Source: Lophius americanus (Eukaryota; Chordata; Actinopteri; Lophiiformes; Lophiidae). From it: a DNA stretch of 64,000 bases. The position numbers were made by a program, and so were the translations under genes. Shown piece by piece: positions 35,440 through 47,800 of this stretch (position 1 is the first letter of the stretch; each line of letters opens with the position of its first letter). Where the stretch lies: positions 9,927,501 through 9,991,500 of the forward strand of contig JBBDHG010000008.1 in assembly GCA_037951165.1 (NCBI GenBank), given 5' to 3'. The notes below the pieces were generated by a model. That model saw nothing but the letters and a program-made list of their open reading frames with translations, searched no databases and had not been told where the DNA came from.

Positions 35440-35985
35440 GGATTGAAGCACAAGGCTTGAGGTTTGATTTCGACTTATACTCAAAAACTTTACACTTGAC
35501 CAGGATTCTAACTCAATGACTTAAAACTGGACTTGTTCTCTCACACAATGTCTTTGAACTTGTATTAAACTCCAGCTTAAGAACCTGAAACTTGATTTGG
35601 ATTGTAGCTCAAATACTTCAGGCTGCACTTGAAGTCTAACTCAACATTGAGAATTGATTAAGACTCCAGATAAAATACTTGAGACCTGATTTAGACTCCC
35701 ATGACCTAATCTCTAGACCAACACCTTGAAATCTGACTTAGACTCTGACTCAACAAATTCAAAATTGACATAGATTCTTGCTCATGGACTTAAGATCTGA
35801 CTTGGAGTCTAGCTGATGGACTTGAAACCCTACTTGGTTTCTTGCTCCGAGATTGAAGATTTGGACTTTATGGACATTTGGGCCAAGATTTGACTAGGAC
35901 CCTGGCTGAGAGGCTTTACATTTGAGTAACCTACCTGAAAGACTCAATGCTTGAGTTGAACTATCTCTTAAAGACTTTAGAAAAG
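35440..35985 (+). repeat. Ancient degenerate minisatellite, unit about 36 bp
   Basis: Words such as GACTTGGA, AAACTTGA, GACTCTAGCT, CTCAAA and GACTTAAG recur every 30-40 bases throughout. Typical units run like ACTTGAAACTTGATTTGGA followed by CTCTAGCTCAAAGACTT. Copies are heavily diverged, so this is an old array that no longer homogenises, unlike the one at 10-15 kb. Confidence 0.7.
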
Positions 35986-38110
35986 TCATCCCTGAGCATT
36001 TCTGACGAGTCGTCAGTCATAACTTGAGGTAAACAAGTTTATTTCCATTAAATGAAGAGAGCGGTCTCAGCTGTGATAATTAAATATCTCCTGGAAAGGA
36101 TAAACACCGGGAGTGATTTTTTTCACACTGTCATAAATGCAATTGAGTGTTGCGATTCCTCCATTCATCACATTGTGTGAATGCTAAGAAGACCTTCATG
36201 TGCTTTATGTTTGGAGGGCTTTTTCCAAATGGATGATTTAATCCTCCTCACTGGTTCCATTTCATCAACGTTTCACTTACAACAGAATAGAAAAGGGAAA
36301 GATCAGGCACGAATTAGCTCAGCGAGGAGACAGAAACCCTTTGAGTTAAGCGTGGACTTGAACAACGGTTTAATCAGCGAGCTTACTGACACCAGCTCGT
36401 TATCAGAGCTACAACGACATTCAACACCAGGATTACCGACATCTCTCTGATCTTTAATTAGCCTTTATCTGAAATGTCCCATAGCAACAGAAAAAAAAGT
36501 CTGACAGATTTCAGCTTGCTTAAAAAGAAGCCTTTTGTGTTCATTTTAAATACCCATTTAATTTTTTCTCTGTCAAAGGGACTAGTGAAAAGTATTATAA
36601 AAGTTGTCTTTTGTCTCATTTGAACAGTTTATGGGAATTTGTTTTTCTTTTTATACACATTCATGCTGGGAGTTGCAAACACTTAAGAGTAAAAAAAAAA
36701 AGAGATGAAGGGGATTACAGAGTTGGACTAACAGAATGGAATACAACTCATGTTGAACAAATCAACACATTCATTAAATTATTTTAATCTAATTGGATTT
36801 TTTTTTTAGGTACCTACTTTGCCTGTAAAACCAAGAAACAGCATGTCCACTAGAGGCCAAACTCCTCTTAGTGTCTATTGCATGGTGTTTCAAAAGGACA
36901 ATTAATTTATCTAGATTTTACTAAAAGATAGTATCCACGTAAAGGATGCTTTTACTTTGATAGAACAGATAAAAATCACACGTCATGAACTAGAAACTCT
37001 GTTAACAATAATTCAGGAAATAAGTTTGTGTTTGATAAACAGAAAACTGTTAGATTCTTTTTGGTATGGATTTGGAATAATGTATGGATTTCGTTTTTAC
37101 AACCTTCTTTAATGTAGCTGGATGTTTTTGAACACATCTGAACTGATTTCCGATGAACTTTGTTAGGGCTGAAGTGTTACTTATATAGCATAAACCGACA
37201 TGTACAAGTCTATTTGTCCTGTCGGAGGACTAGTCTCAGAAATGAATTGTACACACAGTTTGAATTTGCAACATATTTAGGAGACCTAAGGCCTTAAACA
37301 GCTATTCATTGTGCTTTAAAGAGGAAAGAAAGGATTCATCATGGACTCAAATTGGGTTGTAGGACAGGAATTAGGACTTCTACTGATATAAAGTCACTAA
37401 TGCATTTTGAAGAAAATTCTGTCTCTTTGAATGCTTCTCAAATTATTGAATAATTTTAGTTTCCACAACAGTTTTTGTTGCAAGTTGTGCTAATTTAAAT
37501 GCAAATGGTAAACTAAAATATTAGCACTTCATGAATTCTTTATTTCAATCTTTGGATGGTGTCTTAGAATTTTTGATCGCTACTACCTGTTTATACATGT
37601 TTGATTAGTTAAATGACTGCCCTCATATTATGGGGAAGTTAGAGACTTGCCTGAAATAAATAAACATTTGACTACAGATATAACAGAGACTTAGTGTTTT
37701 TGAGAAAATGTTGGTCCAGAAGAAGAAAAACACCTAAAATATTCGGTGTCACTCGAAACAAACCTACCTGACCTCTTCATCAGTGACTGCCACAAACTGA
37801 AGAGAAAGGTGTCGGTCTAATTCAGTCCACTAACTCATAGGATGTCTGTGGTACTAAAGACCCCAAATGTCTTGAGGCTGCATTCAATTCTTGTCAGGTT
37901 GATCTTCAATCTCTTTAATGTTTTATCTCTCAACTGGTTCCCAACTGGAGCGTGCTCAGATTGATTTTTTGTGTCTTGTGATTGGTTGGTAAATCTTCAA
38001 AAATGGCTTTCTTTAGACATTTTAGCTCATTAAATTTCATGAAGATAAGCAATGCTTCAGTTCACCTTTCTTTTTGGACTGTTTAGGAGGCTTCCCACCA
38101 ACCGCACACT
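35986..38110. other. Unannotated DNA, possibly with conserved regulatory sequence
   Basis: No gene was recognised. The part 36,020-36,480 is less AT-rich and contains words such as CTTTAATTAGCCTTTATCTG, which look like homeodomain-type sites. It is a possible conserved non-coding element, an inference from texture only. Confidence 0.25.
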
Positions 38111-38395
<285 letters not shown>

Positions 38396-39199
38396 TGCGC
38401 ATCCCGTTATGATAAACATGAGACAGATGTTTGTTTGAAAGGAAATTGTAGCTAAACAGGTGGTGAAAACAGAAAAAAAGAGTTAAATATGCATCTCTCA
38501 GAATGAAAAATTTCTCAGCGGAGTGTTGTATTATAATTTTCCTGTCTCAATGAGGAAGACAAGTTGATCGCAATGAAGGGTTTTCACAAAACGGCACAAT
38601 TACATCTGCATAGAGTCTTTTACTAATTGCATTCCTGTACTCTGTTCCGACCCCATCCTTGTTGGATTGTCGGCCCAGCAGATATATGGAGACATTTCAG
38701 GCTGCAACTATGTCTTCTTTCACTGGGCCAAACTATCCTTGAGTAAGAAAAATGATTCTTCATCCCAAATTCATGTTTTTTAAATATACTACAAGGTACA
38801 AGATGTCCGCCTCTTTCTTCAGACAGGGTTTGAGCTAAATTCCAATGGAGACCGATTTCTATAGAATACTTAAAAATGGGTATATTCCAGTTTCCTGCTA
38901 TTGATCTGTATCTATAGTATGTCCCAGCTGTAAAATGAGGCTAAACATTAGAGTTTCTTCTCAAACCTTGAACTTAACTGAATTATGTTGGTACTAGGTA
39001 GGACTAATTCACATCAGTTCAATATGCCAATATGCCACATTTGAATACCTGAGGGAATACCTGGACCCATCTAACTTGAGAACACACCCAGTCAAAACAA
39101 TATACAGTATCTAAAAGATTGTAACGTGTTTGAAAAGCACAAGAAGCAGCCAGAGCAATACGCTAGCACACCTTAAGTGAGGCATTGTCAAGTTCATCA
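38396..39199. other. Unannotated DNA
   Basis: No gene or named repeat was recognised. Confidence 0.35.
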
Positions 39200-39590
39200 T
39201 CATTATATCCCCCGAAAAGTCTGGGATATTATGGGAATTTTGGGAACCATCATCTGCGCGTACGCCACAGCAGATCCTTAATTTTAACGTGATAAATCAA
39301 AAACTATTTCATCGATCATTTTCAAATTTCTTACCCCATAGGCCTGTACGGAAAAGCTGGATTGATTTCGTGAAAGGTCATATTTCTGCGACATGGGGGA
39401 GTATTATCTCCACAAGTTTTCCAGTCATAATTTTGGAACCCGTTGATCTGAAATTTAGCCAAATTTGGTGCATATAAATCAAGTCAATGAGATCTATCTA
39501 GTAAATATAATATTTTACTATGAAATACTTGCTTCTACAACACAGGGGATTGGGGGCTTTTCGGGGATAAACCCTTGCTGCCGGACACAA
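39200..39590 (-). repeat. Unnamed dispersed repeat, modules 1 and 2 (reversed)
   Basis: Read on the minus strand, module 2 (39,470-39,590) precedes module 1 (39,310-39,375), which contains GAAATCAATCCAGCTTTTCC and AATTTGAAAATGATCGATGA. The order and spacing match the copies at 47,578-47,800 (also reversed) and 55,480-55,800 (forward). Confidence 0.65.
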
Positions 39591-42065
39591 CAGGGTGTAT
39601 CTTATTTAATTAACTTGGGTTTTTTTTTGCAGTCTTGGATGACTTTAAAATAGCCTTAGGCTAATTTTTACTTTCTGTATACAAAAATGAACAAGTCTAT
39701 TTCAAACAATGCATTCAACAATGCCCAACAAAAACAACGAAAATGGCTATTGTAGAGGAGGTCTAGATATAAAGACAAAAAGAGGCAAAGTGGAGGCCAA
39801 AATGTACCAGGACTTGGTTTGTGAGGCCATTAAATCATCTGAACACCAGGAAGGAAAGTTTATCTCAAAAGAAATATCTTATTTGTCTCGTTTGCAGACA
39901 TCTGTTGTGTTTTGCTTGAATAACAATTACCCTGCCCCCAACAATTACTGGTACTGCTACGTTCCTTATTTATCCCTAAGCCTTCAGAAAACGTACAGAG
40001 ATGTGAACAAAATGAACACAAGGTGAGGATGGAAATCCCCACCTGTATTTGTTTTTAAGGTGAACTTCAAATACAGAGCAACCGACTCTTTCTTTTTTTA
40101 TGGACAAGACAGTCCAAGAAATGGAATGACATATTGCTGTCCTCTACTATTACATATACTTTTTATTTTAGTGACGTTATCCAGACTGGATAAGGTATCT
40201 GAAGTAGAAACAGTTTCCCCCTCAGCTCTCACGTCTCCGGACGAATCGTCCACTCATTACCATCACACTCCTTCATATTCACTGGCCGGACCATATTGCC
40301 AGGGCGTGGTGAATGGAGCTCAAAAGTGAATTTATTAACTCACAGTCTGCAGAGAGGAGTATCAATTAAAGTGAGCTCCTTTCATGCTGAAACATCATTA
40401 CTGTTGACCCTCTGGTCTGATAAACTCATGTCTGTCTGGGCCTAAATCTGTCTTCTGAGATTCTGATGAATCTCAGAAGACAGAAGACATCTGAGATTTC
40501 GTTGTCTGTCAAATGTTAAAAGATGAGAGTAAGTAACTTGAGTGAACTGATCCATAGTAAATACCACATCGCATCTGATGGTCCGACTGAACCAGCTAGC
40601 CCTCCCCTACTCTCTCCTGGCTGAACTGTAGTTTGTAAGAATCACATGTATGTATCTAAAGTAGTAGGAGGGACGGTGTCACCCTGTCTAATTTGGATAT
40701 GTCTTCTGAAGCATTATTTGCTAAACTGGGTCAAGAGACTTGGATCCGAAATCACCTTTTCTGCCGAGTAATTCAAGTCAAGGATACTAGGCTTTTCGCT
40801 TGGGATATAAATATGTGGCGTTTGTGTTCCACGACAAGGGATTAGAACATGTTGGACTGTCACTGGAACCCAAAAAAAGCACAGAATGGTGGGTAGCAAC
40901 ATTTTATTTCATTTCATTGATAGCAGCATGAGCCCTTTTAGAAAAAACAAACCATAAATCCAGGAACTCTAGCATCTATCTCACGTTTTATAATGGAAAA
41001 GTAGTGCACACCAAGTAACATAATCAGGTTTTGATCAGTAGAAGAAGACTTGGAAACAGGACAGGAGTACTGAAGAGTCTGGCTCGGCATATTCATCATT
41101 GTAATCTTTCTGTCCTCAGGTCTCAGTTAAACCCGGTGTTGATCTTGCTGAAGACCTGCGGGATGAATGCTTTATCTCACAATTTTACACCTACAATAAC
41201 ATTTTTTTTCCTGTACATTTCTTGTTGATATGGCTTTATATAAGCTGACTTTATCAAACTGAAATAATCCGTTTTGATAACAGGCCCAAAAATGCTCCAT
41301 GATAAGCTGTCAATCGTAACCTGTTAAATTAAGCAGCTTGCTAAGTGTCCCTAAGGCTTTTGATGGACCAGGTTGATATTGTGGGCTTTTGGAGAGTGTC
41401 GGTGGTACTAGTTTTTGTGGTGTGTCAGCACTAGTCTATAGGCCTAAGGATTGGCAGCTTTTCGGCTGATTGAGCTGATTGAAAAACTGACAGTCCAATC
41501 ACTCTGAGTGGTTGTTAAGCTTAGATCTAATCAGCGCAAAAAAAGAATGTGAGGAAAGGATCAGAAACCAGCTAAAATCCTAAAGTTTATGCCCAGCTTC
41601 AGGCCAATTTGGTAGGTGCAAACCACGGCAGAATGGAGGCTCTTGCAGTTTTCGAGAACCTCTGACCCAGTCGTACAGTTCTCACAATTTCGACCCCCAA
41701 CGTTGCGCAGATCCTTAAACTTACCTACTTCTCCTGCTTCCAACACAACCTATGAATATATCTCACCCACTGACAGGTGCCATTGCAATGAGATAATACA
41801 TGTTATTCTGATTTCATCTGTAATGTTGTGGCTGATCAGAGTATTTCTCCGATTGTTGTGTCTAGGGCTTCAGTTTAAACCTCTGACACTCAATGTCATG
41901 AGGGACTTACAGTGAATATAACAAATACTAAATATGAAATGCTCAGTTTCAAAATTAAGCTTTTTGAGAAACATTATATGAATTGGTGAAACTGTTGGTA
42001 GTTTTAGCTGCCAAAATTCGAGGTTAGGTCAGGGAAAATCATGATTATGTTAAAATAAATATTTT
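39591..42065. other. Gene-poor DNA
   Basis: Short frames only, none recognised. It holds one strong hairpin at 40,448-40,483. Confidence 0.35.
40448..40483. repeat. Perfect 16-bp hairpin with 4-base loop
   Basis: CTGTCTTCTGAGATTC (40,448-40,463) is followed by loop TGAT and its exact reverse complement (40,468-40,483). A further AAGACATCTGAGATT copy follows at once, so the 3' side carries a second, imperfect repeat of the arm. The stem is too short for a typical vertebrate microRNA precursor. Confidence 0.85.
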
Positions 42066-42475
42066 AGCAATGGGACAGCTCGGTGGTGCAGTGGTTAGCA
42101 TTGCTGCCTCACAGCAAGAAGGTACCAGGTACAAATCCACCTCTGCCAGCTTTCTGTGCGGTGTTTGCATGTTCTTCCTGTGTCTGCGTTGGTTCTCTCC
42201 AGGAATTCCGGCTTCCTCCCACGGTCCAAAAACAGGCAATATAGGTGAATTGGTGACACTAAATTGTCCGTAGGTTTAGTATTGATGCTTCTTTCAGCTG
42301 GGGGTTGGTTTCCACCAAATCCTGAGAAAATAATTTTATCTTTGGACTAGTATGTATGACTCTATGTGTCGGCCCTGTGATGACGACCCATCCAGGGGTG
42401 TACCCTGCCTCACACCCAATGTAAGCTGGGATAGGCTCTAGCCCCCCGCGAACCTGAGCAGGATAAGCATGAATG
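42066..42475 (+). mobile_element. tRNA-headed SINE with L2-like tail, containing a 73-bp foreign segment
   Basis: The head GGTGGTGCAGTGGTTAGCA resembles a polymerase III A box, and GGTACAAATCC (42,126-42,136) resembles a B box with one mismatch. The body includes GGAATTCCGGCTTCCTCCCA and CTAAATTGTCCGTAGGT. The L2-like tail has TGTGTCGGCCCTGTGATGA, TCCAGGGGTGTACCCTGCCT and GCTGGGATAGGCTCTAGCC. Between body and tail, 42,274-42,346 is not SINE sequence: it is a copy of 42,890-42,962 and takes the place of the usual GTGAATGTGTGTGTGAATGG spacer. Confidence 0.85.
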
Positions 42476-42889
42476 AAGGTTAGCAATGTAGGTTCATTCA
42501 TTAATTTTCTGTAACTGCTTATCTGTCTTAAGACCATTGATGTGTGGGGCTTTACATTAAGAGACAATATAAGTTAACACAAGTTATCTTAGACTTTGGT
42601 TTCACAAAGAATTAAAAACACAGACATCTGTTCAGAAATCCCCGCTTTAACCCGGTCAACAATCCTAACCACCATGTAATATGGACTTTTCTCACTCTGG
42701 ATTCCATACTGTACCAGAGAAGTGAGCTGGAAGGGTACCTACGACATCTAAGTTGGATGCCTTGGACCACTGACAATGCCACCCTGAATGGGCTGGACAT
42801 TAATACAGCTCTGACCGTCAATGGTTTAGCAGAATAGCAGGATCATAGTAACACTGGAGGCTTGTTTGTTTCCACCTAAAGAATAAAAA
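42476..42889. other. Unannotated DNA between two copies of a 73-bp segment
   Basis: No gene was recognised. A remnant frame at 42,612-42,821 on the minus strand has no known family. Confidence 0.35.
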
Positions 42890-42962
42890 GTTTAGTATTG
42901 ATGCTTCTTTCAGCTGGGGGTTGGTTTCCACCACATCCTGAGAAAATAATCTTGTCTTTGGA
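42890..42962 (+). repeat. 73-bp segment, second copy of the insert in the SINE
   Basis: It begins GTTTAGTATTGATGCTTCTT and ends ATCTTGTCTTTGGA. It differs from 42,274-42,346 at three of 73 positions. The high identity shows a fairly recent duplication or conversion, far younger than the SINE around the first copy. Confidence 0.9.
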
Positions 42963-43387
42963 AGTTCCCCATGTATAGATGCTGACTTCTGTGTGGTGCT
43001 GAAAGGGAAATTAAGAGAGGGTACACCAGGGTTTGTTTTCGGAGGAAAGAGTGACCTCTTGGATAAATTTCCATGATGTAAGACATATTTAAGGAGGTTT
43101 TTTAAAATGTTGTGCTAGTAAACAGCTGACTTTTGCCTCTCTGTTTAATGAATCTAAACAAATAGAAAGTCTTTTGGTACATTCTTTTACGTGCCCTGGA
43201 AGGCGAGAGCCGATTAATGGTGTCAAACATGGAGTGGGGGCAACACAGTGTGGGATGATGGGAAAACGAAATTTCATCCATACTAAAATCACACTTGTAT
43301 GGAAACATGCATTACCATGGAAACATGCATACAGATGCTCACCAGCCTGCAAGCGTAATCTGTCTCTCTTTCTCTATCTCTCTTTCC
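42963..43387. other. Unannotated DNA
   Basis: Nothing was recognised. The direct repeat ATGGAAACATGCAT… occurs twice at about 43,299-43,330. Confidence 0.35.
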
Positions 43388-43393
43388 CACACA

Positions 43394-43457
<64 letters not shown>

Positions 43458-43490
43458 GACACACACACACATGCACACTCACACAAACAC
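43388..43490 (+). repeat. (CA)n microsatellite with interruptions
   Basis: A CA run of about 100 bases with CATA, CGCA, CAGA and ATGC interruptions. It is preceded by a TCTCTTTCTC tract. Its flank differs from the two duplicated CA flanks at 38.3 and 45.5 kb. Confidence 0.95.
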
Positions 43491-44339
43491 CTCACCCTGC
43501 GCACCCTGCTCCAACGTCAACATGTTGAATCATTCATGGGTAGCTTTTATGTGTTGTGGGAGTCTTAATTCTTAGTGTGAAATGCATTGCTTCATAAGAG
43601 ACCATGGAGTTAAAAAATATGCAGCGTGAGTGTGCAGCATCTATAATAATGCACTTCAACAGTTTTGGTCAAGGATTTAATGCAGCCTTGGAACCAGCAG
43701 AACTGGATAGCTTTGACCTGGGAGATGTACACGATCTTCAGGCTGGTGTCTAACAAAATATGCTATTTTTAGCAAAAGACATATTGTTCTCAACTCTATA
43801 ACACCCTTAACATTTATTTTGCCAGGTCGTTTTACAAGAAAATATCTACTGTCAATTTTTCTGACTTTGTTCTGAAAACAACAAGACAAACGAGGAACAT
43901 GTTAAAATAATCAGAAATGTTTTTTTTTTATCAAATAGCTTTGGCAACAAAATTCAGTTCCATGACTCCCAGGAAATAATCACATCTAATGCTGTGAAAT
44001 TCTCCCACACATTCCACTGAAGCTGCCGGTTCTCCACATGACAAACTTCACAGATCGCTACCAGTGGGCCAGCTAATGAGATCACAGTTGCATTCTGGCT
44101 CGGATTCAGTTCAACTGGGTAAGCTCAGTCTCCGTGGGCCAGCAGAAACGAGAACCAGCACGAATGAAACAGCATCAGAAAAACAGAGAATCGTTTTTCT
44201 TCAAGTCAACTTTGTCCTAGCTAACTTAAGACCACAGGATAAGTTTCGACTGGACTTTAAAACCAGATGCAATGCTTGCATTGTCACGTTCCTCATCCCA
44301 TCAAGGCTCTTCCTTGTTCTATTGCATCCCGGCTGGACT
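43491..44339. other. Unannotated DNA
   Basis: No gene was recognised. If the exon to the right is real, this is its 3' UTR or downstream sequence on the minus strand. Confidence 0.3.
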
Positions 44340-44521
44340 TCAGTTCCAGGTGTTTGGATGTTTGGTGTTTCCGTAGACTGTGGTGAAAGCATTAGTGCTG
44401 AGGTTGTTGGGAGACATGACTGAGGAGTCGCTGTTGTCACAAGCAGGACTCGAAGGACTCTGTGTTGGTGTGCAGAGACTTCTCCAGCTCCATGTGGTTC
44501 CCATTGTGAAGGACAGAGTAT
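44340..44521 (-). pseudogene. Plausible C-terminal exon of an unidentified protein, with a possible frameshift
   Basis: On the minus strand, a strong acceptor (CTCCCTCTGTTCTCTCTCAG, ending at 44,522) precedes a frame reading YSVLHNGNHMELEKSLHTNT then ESFESCL and a stop at 44,437-44,439. Skipping one base near 44,442 continues the protein as DNSDSSVMSPNNLS, TNAFTTVYGNTKHPNTWN and a stop at 44,340-44,342. Both parts have strongly C/G-rich third codon positions, as in real exons, which is unusual for this AT-rich region. Two readings are possible: a functional exon ending at the first stop, or an exon (or pseudogene) with a one-base insertion. The tail looks like a cytoplasmic C-terminus (Ser/Asn-rich), but I cannot name the family and no partner exon was located. 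Confidence 0.35.
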
Positions 44522-45501
44522 CTGAGAGAGAACAGAGGGAGATTTCAGTCACTAATGGAAGCACATTATTACATCTGCCAAAGAGTTTATATTTGAACCC
44601 ATGTCTGTTTAGTTTTTTTGGTTTTTGTTAGTACGACTTCTGGATGGGTTTCTGGAAGAATGAACAGGGAATAAGCCATAAAATCTTGGTGTACAACTAA
44701 AAAGTGGTCCGAACCCAAAGTCCTTTATCGCAAAGGCAAGATAAACCCATGATTGACTTTTTTTTGGCGCAGCAATCAGCACACTGACGAATACTTTTCT
44801 TCTTCTTATTAGCATGTTTTCCTCTGTTCCGTTTTCCCCATGTATCTAGTCTAACAGCTTTCATAGCACATACGCAAATTATACATACAAATGTATAGAG
44901 TAATAGGGTATTGTGAGCTATCCGTTTTGGTAACAATATACAAGAGGTTTTCACAAAAATGGCAACGGAATTTCACAAGAGACGATGGGAGAACGCTCAA
45001 TAAACTCAATCAATCAGGTAAAAATTCAGTACTACTTCTACCCTTACTAATATTTCTACTACTACACCGTAAGAAGCTACTGTACAATTACAGGGAATTT
45101 ATACACTAATCGAATGGTTTTCTTTGTAAATACAGCCCAATACTGGAAACGTAGATGTATATGAGGAACAAAATATTATCAGCAAGTTCCGAAATCTGAA
45201 AATAAGATGCTGTATTTTTCTCCTTGTCACTTTCTCATCTGGGCATAATCGTGTTGTCTCCTGTTTTATCTCTCATTTAGAACACAGTTAACATAAATAA
45301 ATGAAAAAGAAAGGCGCTTAAAATATTGTTGATAAGTTATTTTAATTCAAGGATGAAAATCATTTAGGATTTTAAAAGCAAATTCTTATGGATTGTATTT
45401 TACAAGAATTTTATTACATGAAGTTGTTCAGCGACTGAATAATGATGCGGTGTCTTGTTATATGCCCATCCGTTATGGTTATAAGGAATTGTGTTTTTAA
45501 C
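44522..45501. other. Unannotated DNA
   Basis: Apart from the polypyrimidine tract next to the exon-like frame, nothing was recognised. Confidence 0.3.
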
Positions 45502-45618
45502 CACACACACGCACACACACACACACCTCTACGCAAGGGTGCACACTGGCTGCCATTAAGCATCAACAGGCTGCAGCCGTGGAAGTGGACAGCCATTGAC
45601 CTCAAACAGAGACAAATG
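45502..45618 (+). repeat. Short CA run with duplicated flank (copy 2)
   Basis: A CA tract (45,502-45,526) is followed by GGGTGCACACTGGCTGCC, ATTAAGCATCAACAGGCTGC, AGCCGTGGAAGTGGACAGCC and TCAAACAGAGACAAATG. It is collinear with 38,265-38,395. The CA tract here is only about 25 bases, against about 150 in copy 1. Confidence 0.8.
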
Positions 45619-47577
45619 TTTTTGCACTAAAGTTTTACAGGATTGAAAAGTTTTAGAAGACACAGCCTAAGTGAAACTTTGCTGTAAATTGTTCACTTTA
45701 TTCAGTGTTTTTGTCACTTTAAATTGTTTAATCAAAACTTGTCAACTTAAAAATTGTTTCAATTTTTTATTCATATCCAAGAACCTTCTAAATATAAACT
45801 GTGTCGGTGACTGAACACTTATGTGAGACATGCACATTCATGAATAAAGGGGTACACTTTATTTAAAACTGTTTATTCTTTACTATTCAATAAGGTTTTT
45901 GCATGAATTGGATAGTGTTTTTCTTATTTCAGTAGATAATCCCTCATTGTTACATTTACCACCGGCTAGTGTTACAACACAACCCAGTAGTGGGGTACTT
46001 TTGTAAAACTGTTGTTTTAGATTACAGTAGCAATATGTAGAGCACCCCTCACCCCCAATGTACTTGTAATTTTTAGGGCTGAGTGGCCGTTAGAAGACTG
46101 TTTACTTGTCAATACAACAGATAATTCTTAACAACTGCACAGTCAAAGCTTAAGAACTTACAATCTCTCCATGCAGCACGGTTTATGAAACACAGAGAAG
46201 TTGCAGTATCAAGTTTCTTTGTATAATTCAGTATTTTATAAGTCATCGTGTTCGAAAAGTTTTAATTCACTCTTGGTGGTGAAATCTATCTGCACACAAA
46301 ACTCAGGCACCTTCATCATACATTGGGCACGCTCAAGATTTAAGCTTAAAGTCTATTTATCATTTTCAGGGCTTCTGAAGACCTGAATTAGGAGCTGTAT
46401 GAAACAATCTTATCATGTGATGATGTGACAATGTGGGTGAGCACTCCTCATTACTCACCACTTGTCGCCCACCATTTCCAGCTATTTATGGGTTTTGATG
46501 ATGTGATCCATGACATCCCTGGTAAAACAAGTGAAGGTTTTATTTTTACCACTATTGCATGTTAAGTTTTGTCAATGGAATTGTGTTAAAACTCTGTTTA
46601 AGTAATATGAATATTGAATGCCATATTTATGAATGTTTATCATTTTAAACTTCTATTATTGCTAAGAGTGATGGAAGATATTTACCTGTTTTCATTTTTG
46701 GTATTGTACAAGTTAACCTCATGTGTGAAATTCACCATGCTGTATGTGCAGTAGACATTTATCCTCTTGGGGGATTATTGTAAGGACGTGCTGCTGCGAA
46801 CACATGCCTTATATGTAAGTGAAGTTCTTTTGGCGTTAAATGCGATAATTACTTCTTTCCCTATTGTTTCTACTTTGTCTGATTTAACGTAGCACTGTAT
46901 ATAAAACAATCTATGTTTGGGAAGACAAAGACCTGCTATCACCCTCTTTGACACTTGAGTCGTTACTCAGATGAGTAAGTAGTGATAAAATGTATTTTTT
47001 ATCTGAACTCTAATTTTAAATACTAAATGACTTCTTTAGAAGGAAACCAAAGACCTTTGGAGCAGACCTTTATGTCGACTGACGGGTAACAATAGAATTA
47101 ACTTCCATCGATTACCAGCATAAAGTTATCTTCATGACAATGCAATCAGCTGAAATGTCATAACATTTCCCTAATGGAACGTGAGCCATTTCTCCATGTA
47201 AACCGGTCAATGTGTCCTGGAAGCAAAGCATGTTTATTGCGAGACATAAGTGCATCTGGTATAATGACAGTAAAAAACAGACAAGGAGGCAGACACGATG
47301 AACATGAAGACATGAAAAGCTTTTTATCCATGGTCACTTAATACTTTCAAAATCAAACTAAAGAGCACTCAGAGGGACGTCTGCCAGTGTTATTGAACGT
47401 ACGTGAATAATAATTTCTGGGTGTTGTGTTATGGTTCTGAGTAATGCGTTGTGGTGACATTTCATTTTGTGCTGCTGTGATTCTGCCACGCTGCTGGATT
47501 CCTTCTGGGTAACAGACAGAGTCGGGTGATCGGATCTGTATTATGATCCAGATCTGGTTTGTGATGTAGACGAGGAC
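45619..47577. other. Gene-poor DNA
   Basis: AT-rich sequence with no recognisable genes. Confidence 0.35.
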
Positions 47578-47800
47578 ATACACAGTGCTGCGAGGAAGAA
47601 CTGGATTGAATTTTGGAAAATTCAGTCTTTTAATTCTTAAACTAGGAGGAGCTTTATTTTCAAAGTTTTTGGTTCATAATTTCTCAACTGTCCCATTTAG
47701 TCCAAATATGGTGGGTATGAATGGACTCGAGGAGATCTGTCTTGTTTGTATATTATTTTACTCTAATAGTTCAAATTCTACTCAATAGGGGGCTTTATTT
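47578..47800 (-). repeat. Unnamed dispersed repeat, modules 1 and 2 (reversed)
   Basis: It starts with GCGAGGAAGAACTGGATTGA (the inverse of module 1) and continues to TGGACTCGAGGAGATCTGTC and ATTATTTTACTCTAATAG with TCAATAGGGGGCTTT (the inverse of module 2). Related words (AAGAACCCATTAAATTTTGG) reappear at about 48,199-48,220, suggesting a further, more diverged copy. Confidence 0.65.

Noticed and set aside
36843..36857. CCACTAGAGGCC as a second CTCF site
   Set aside because: It departs from the 14-base consensus at three positions, including the essential GGC core.
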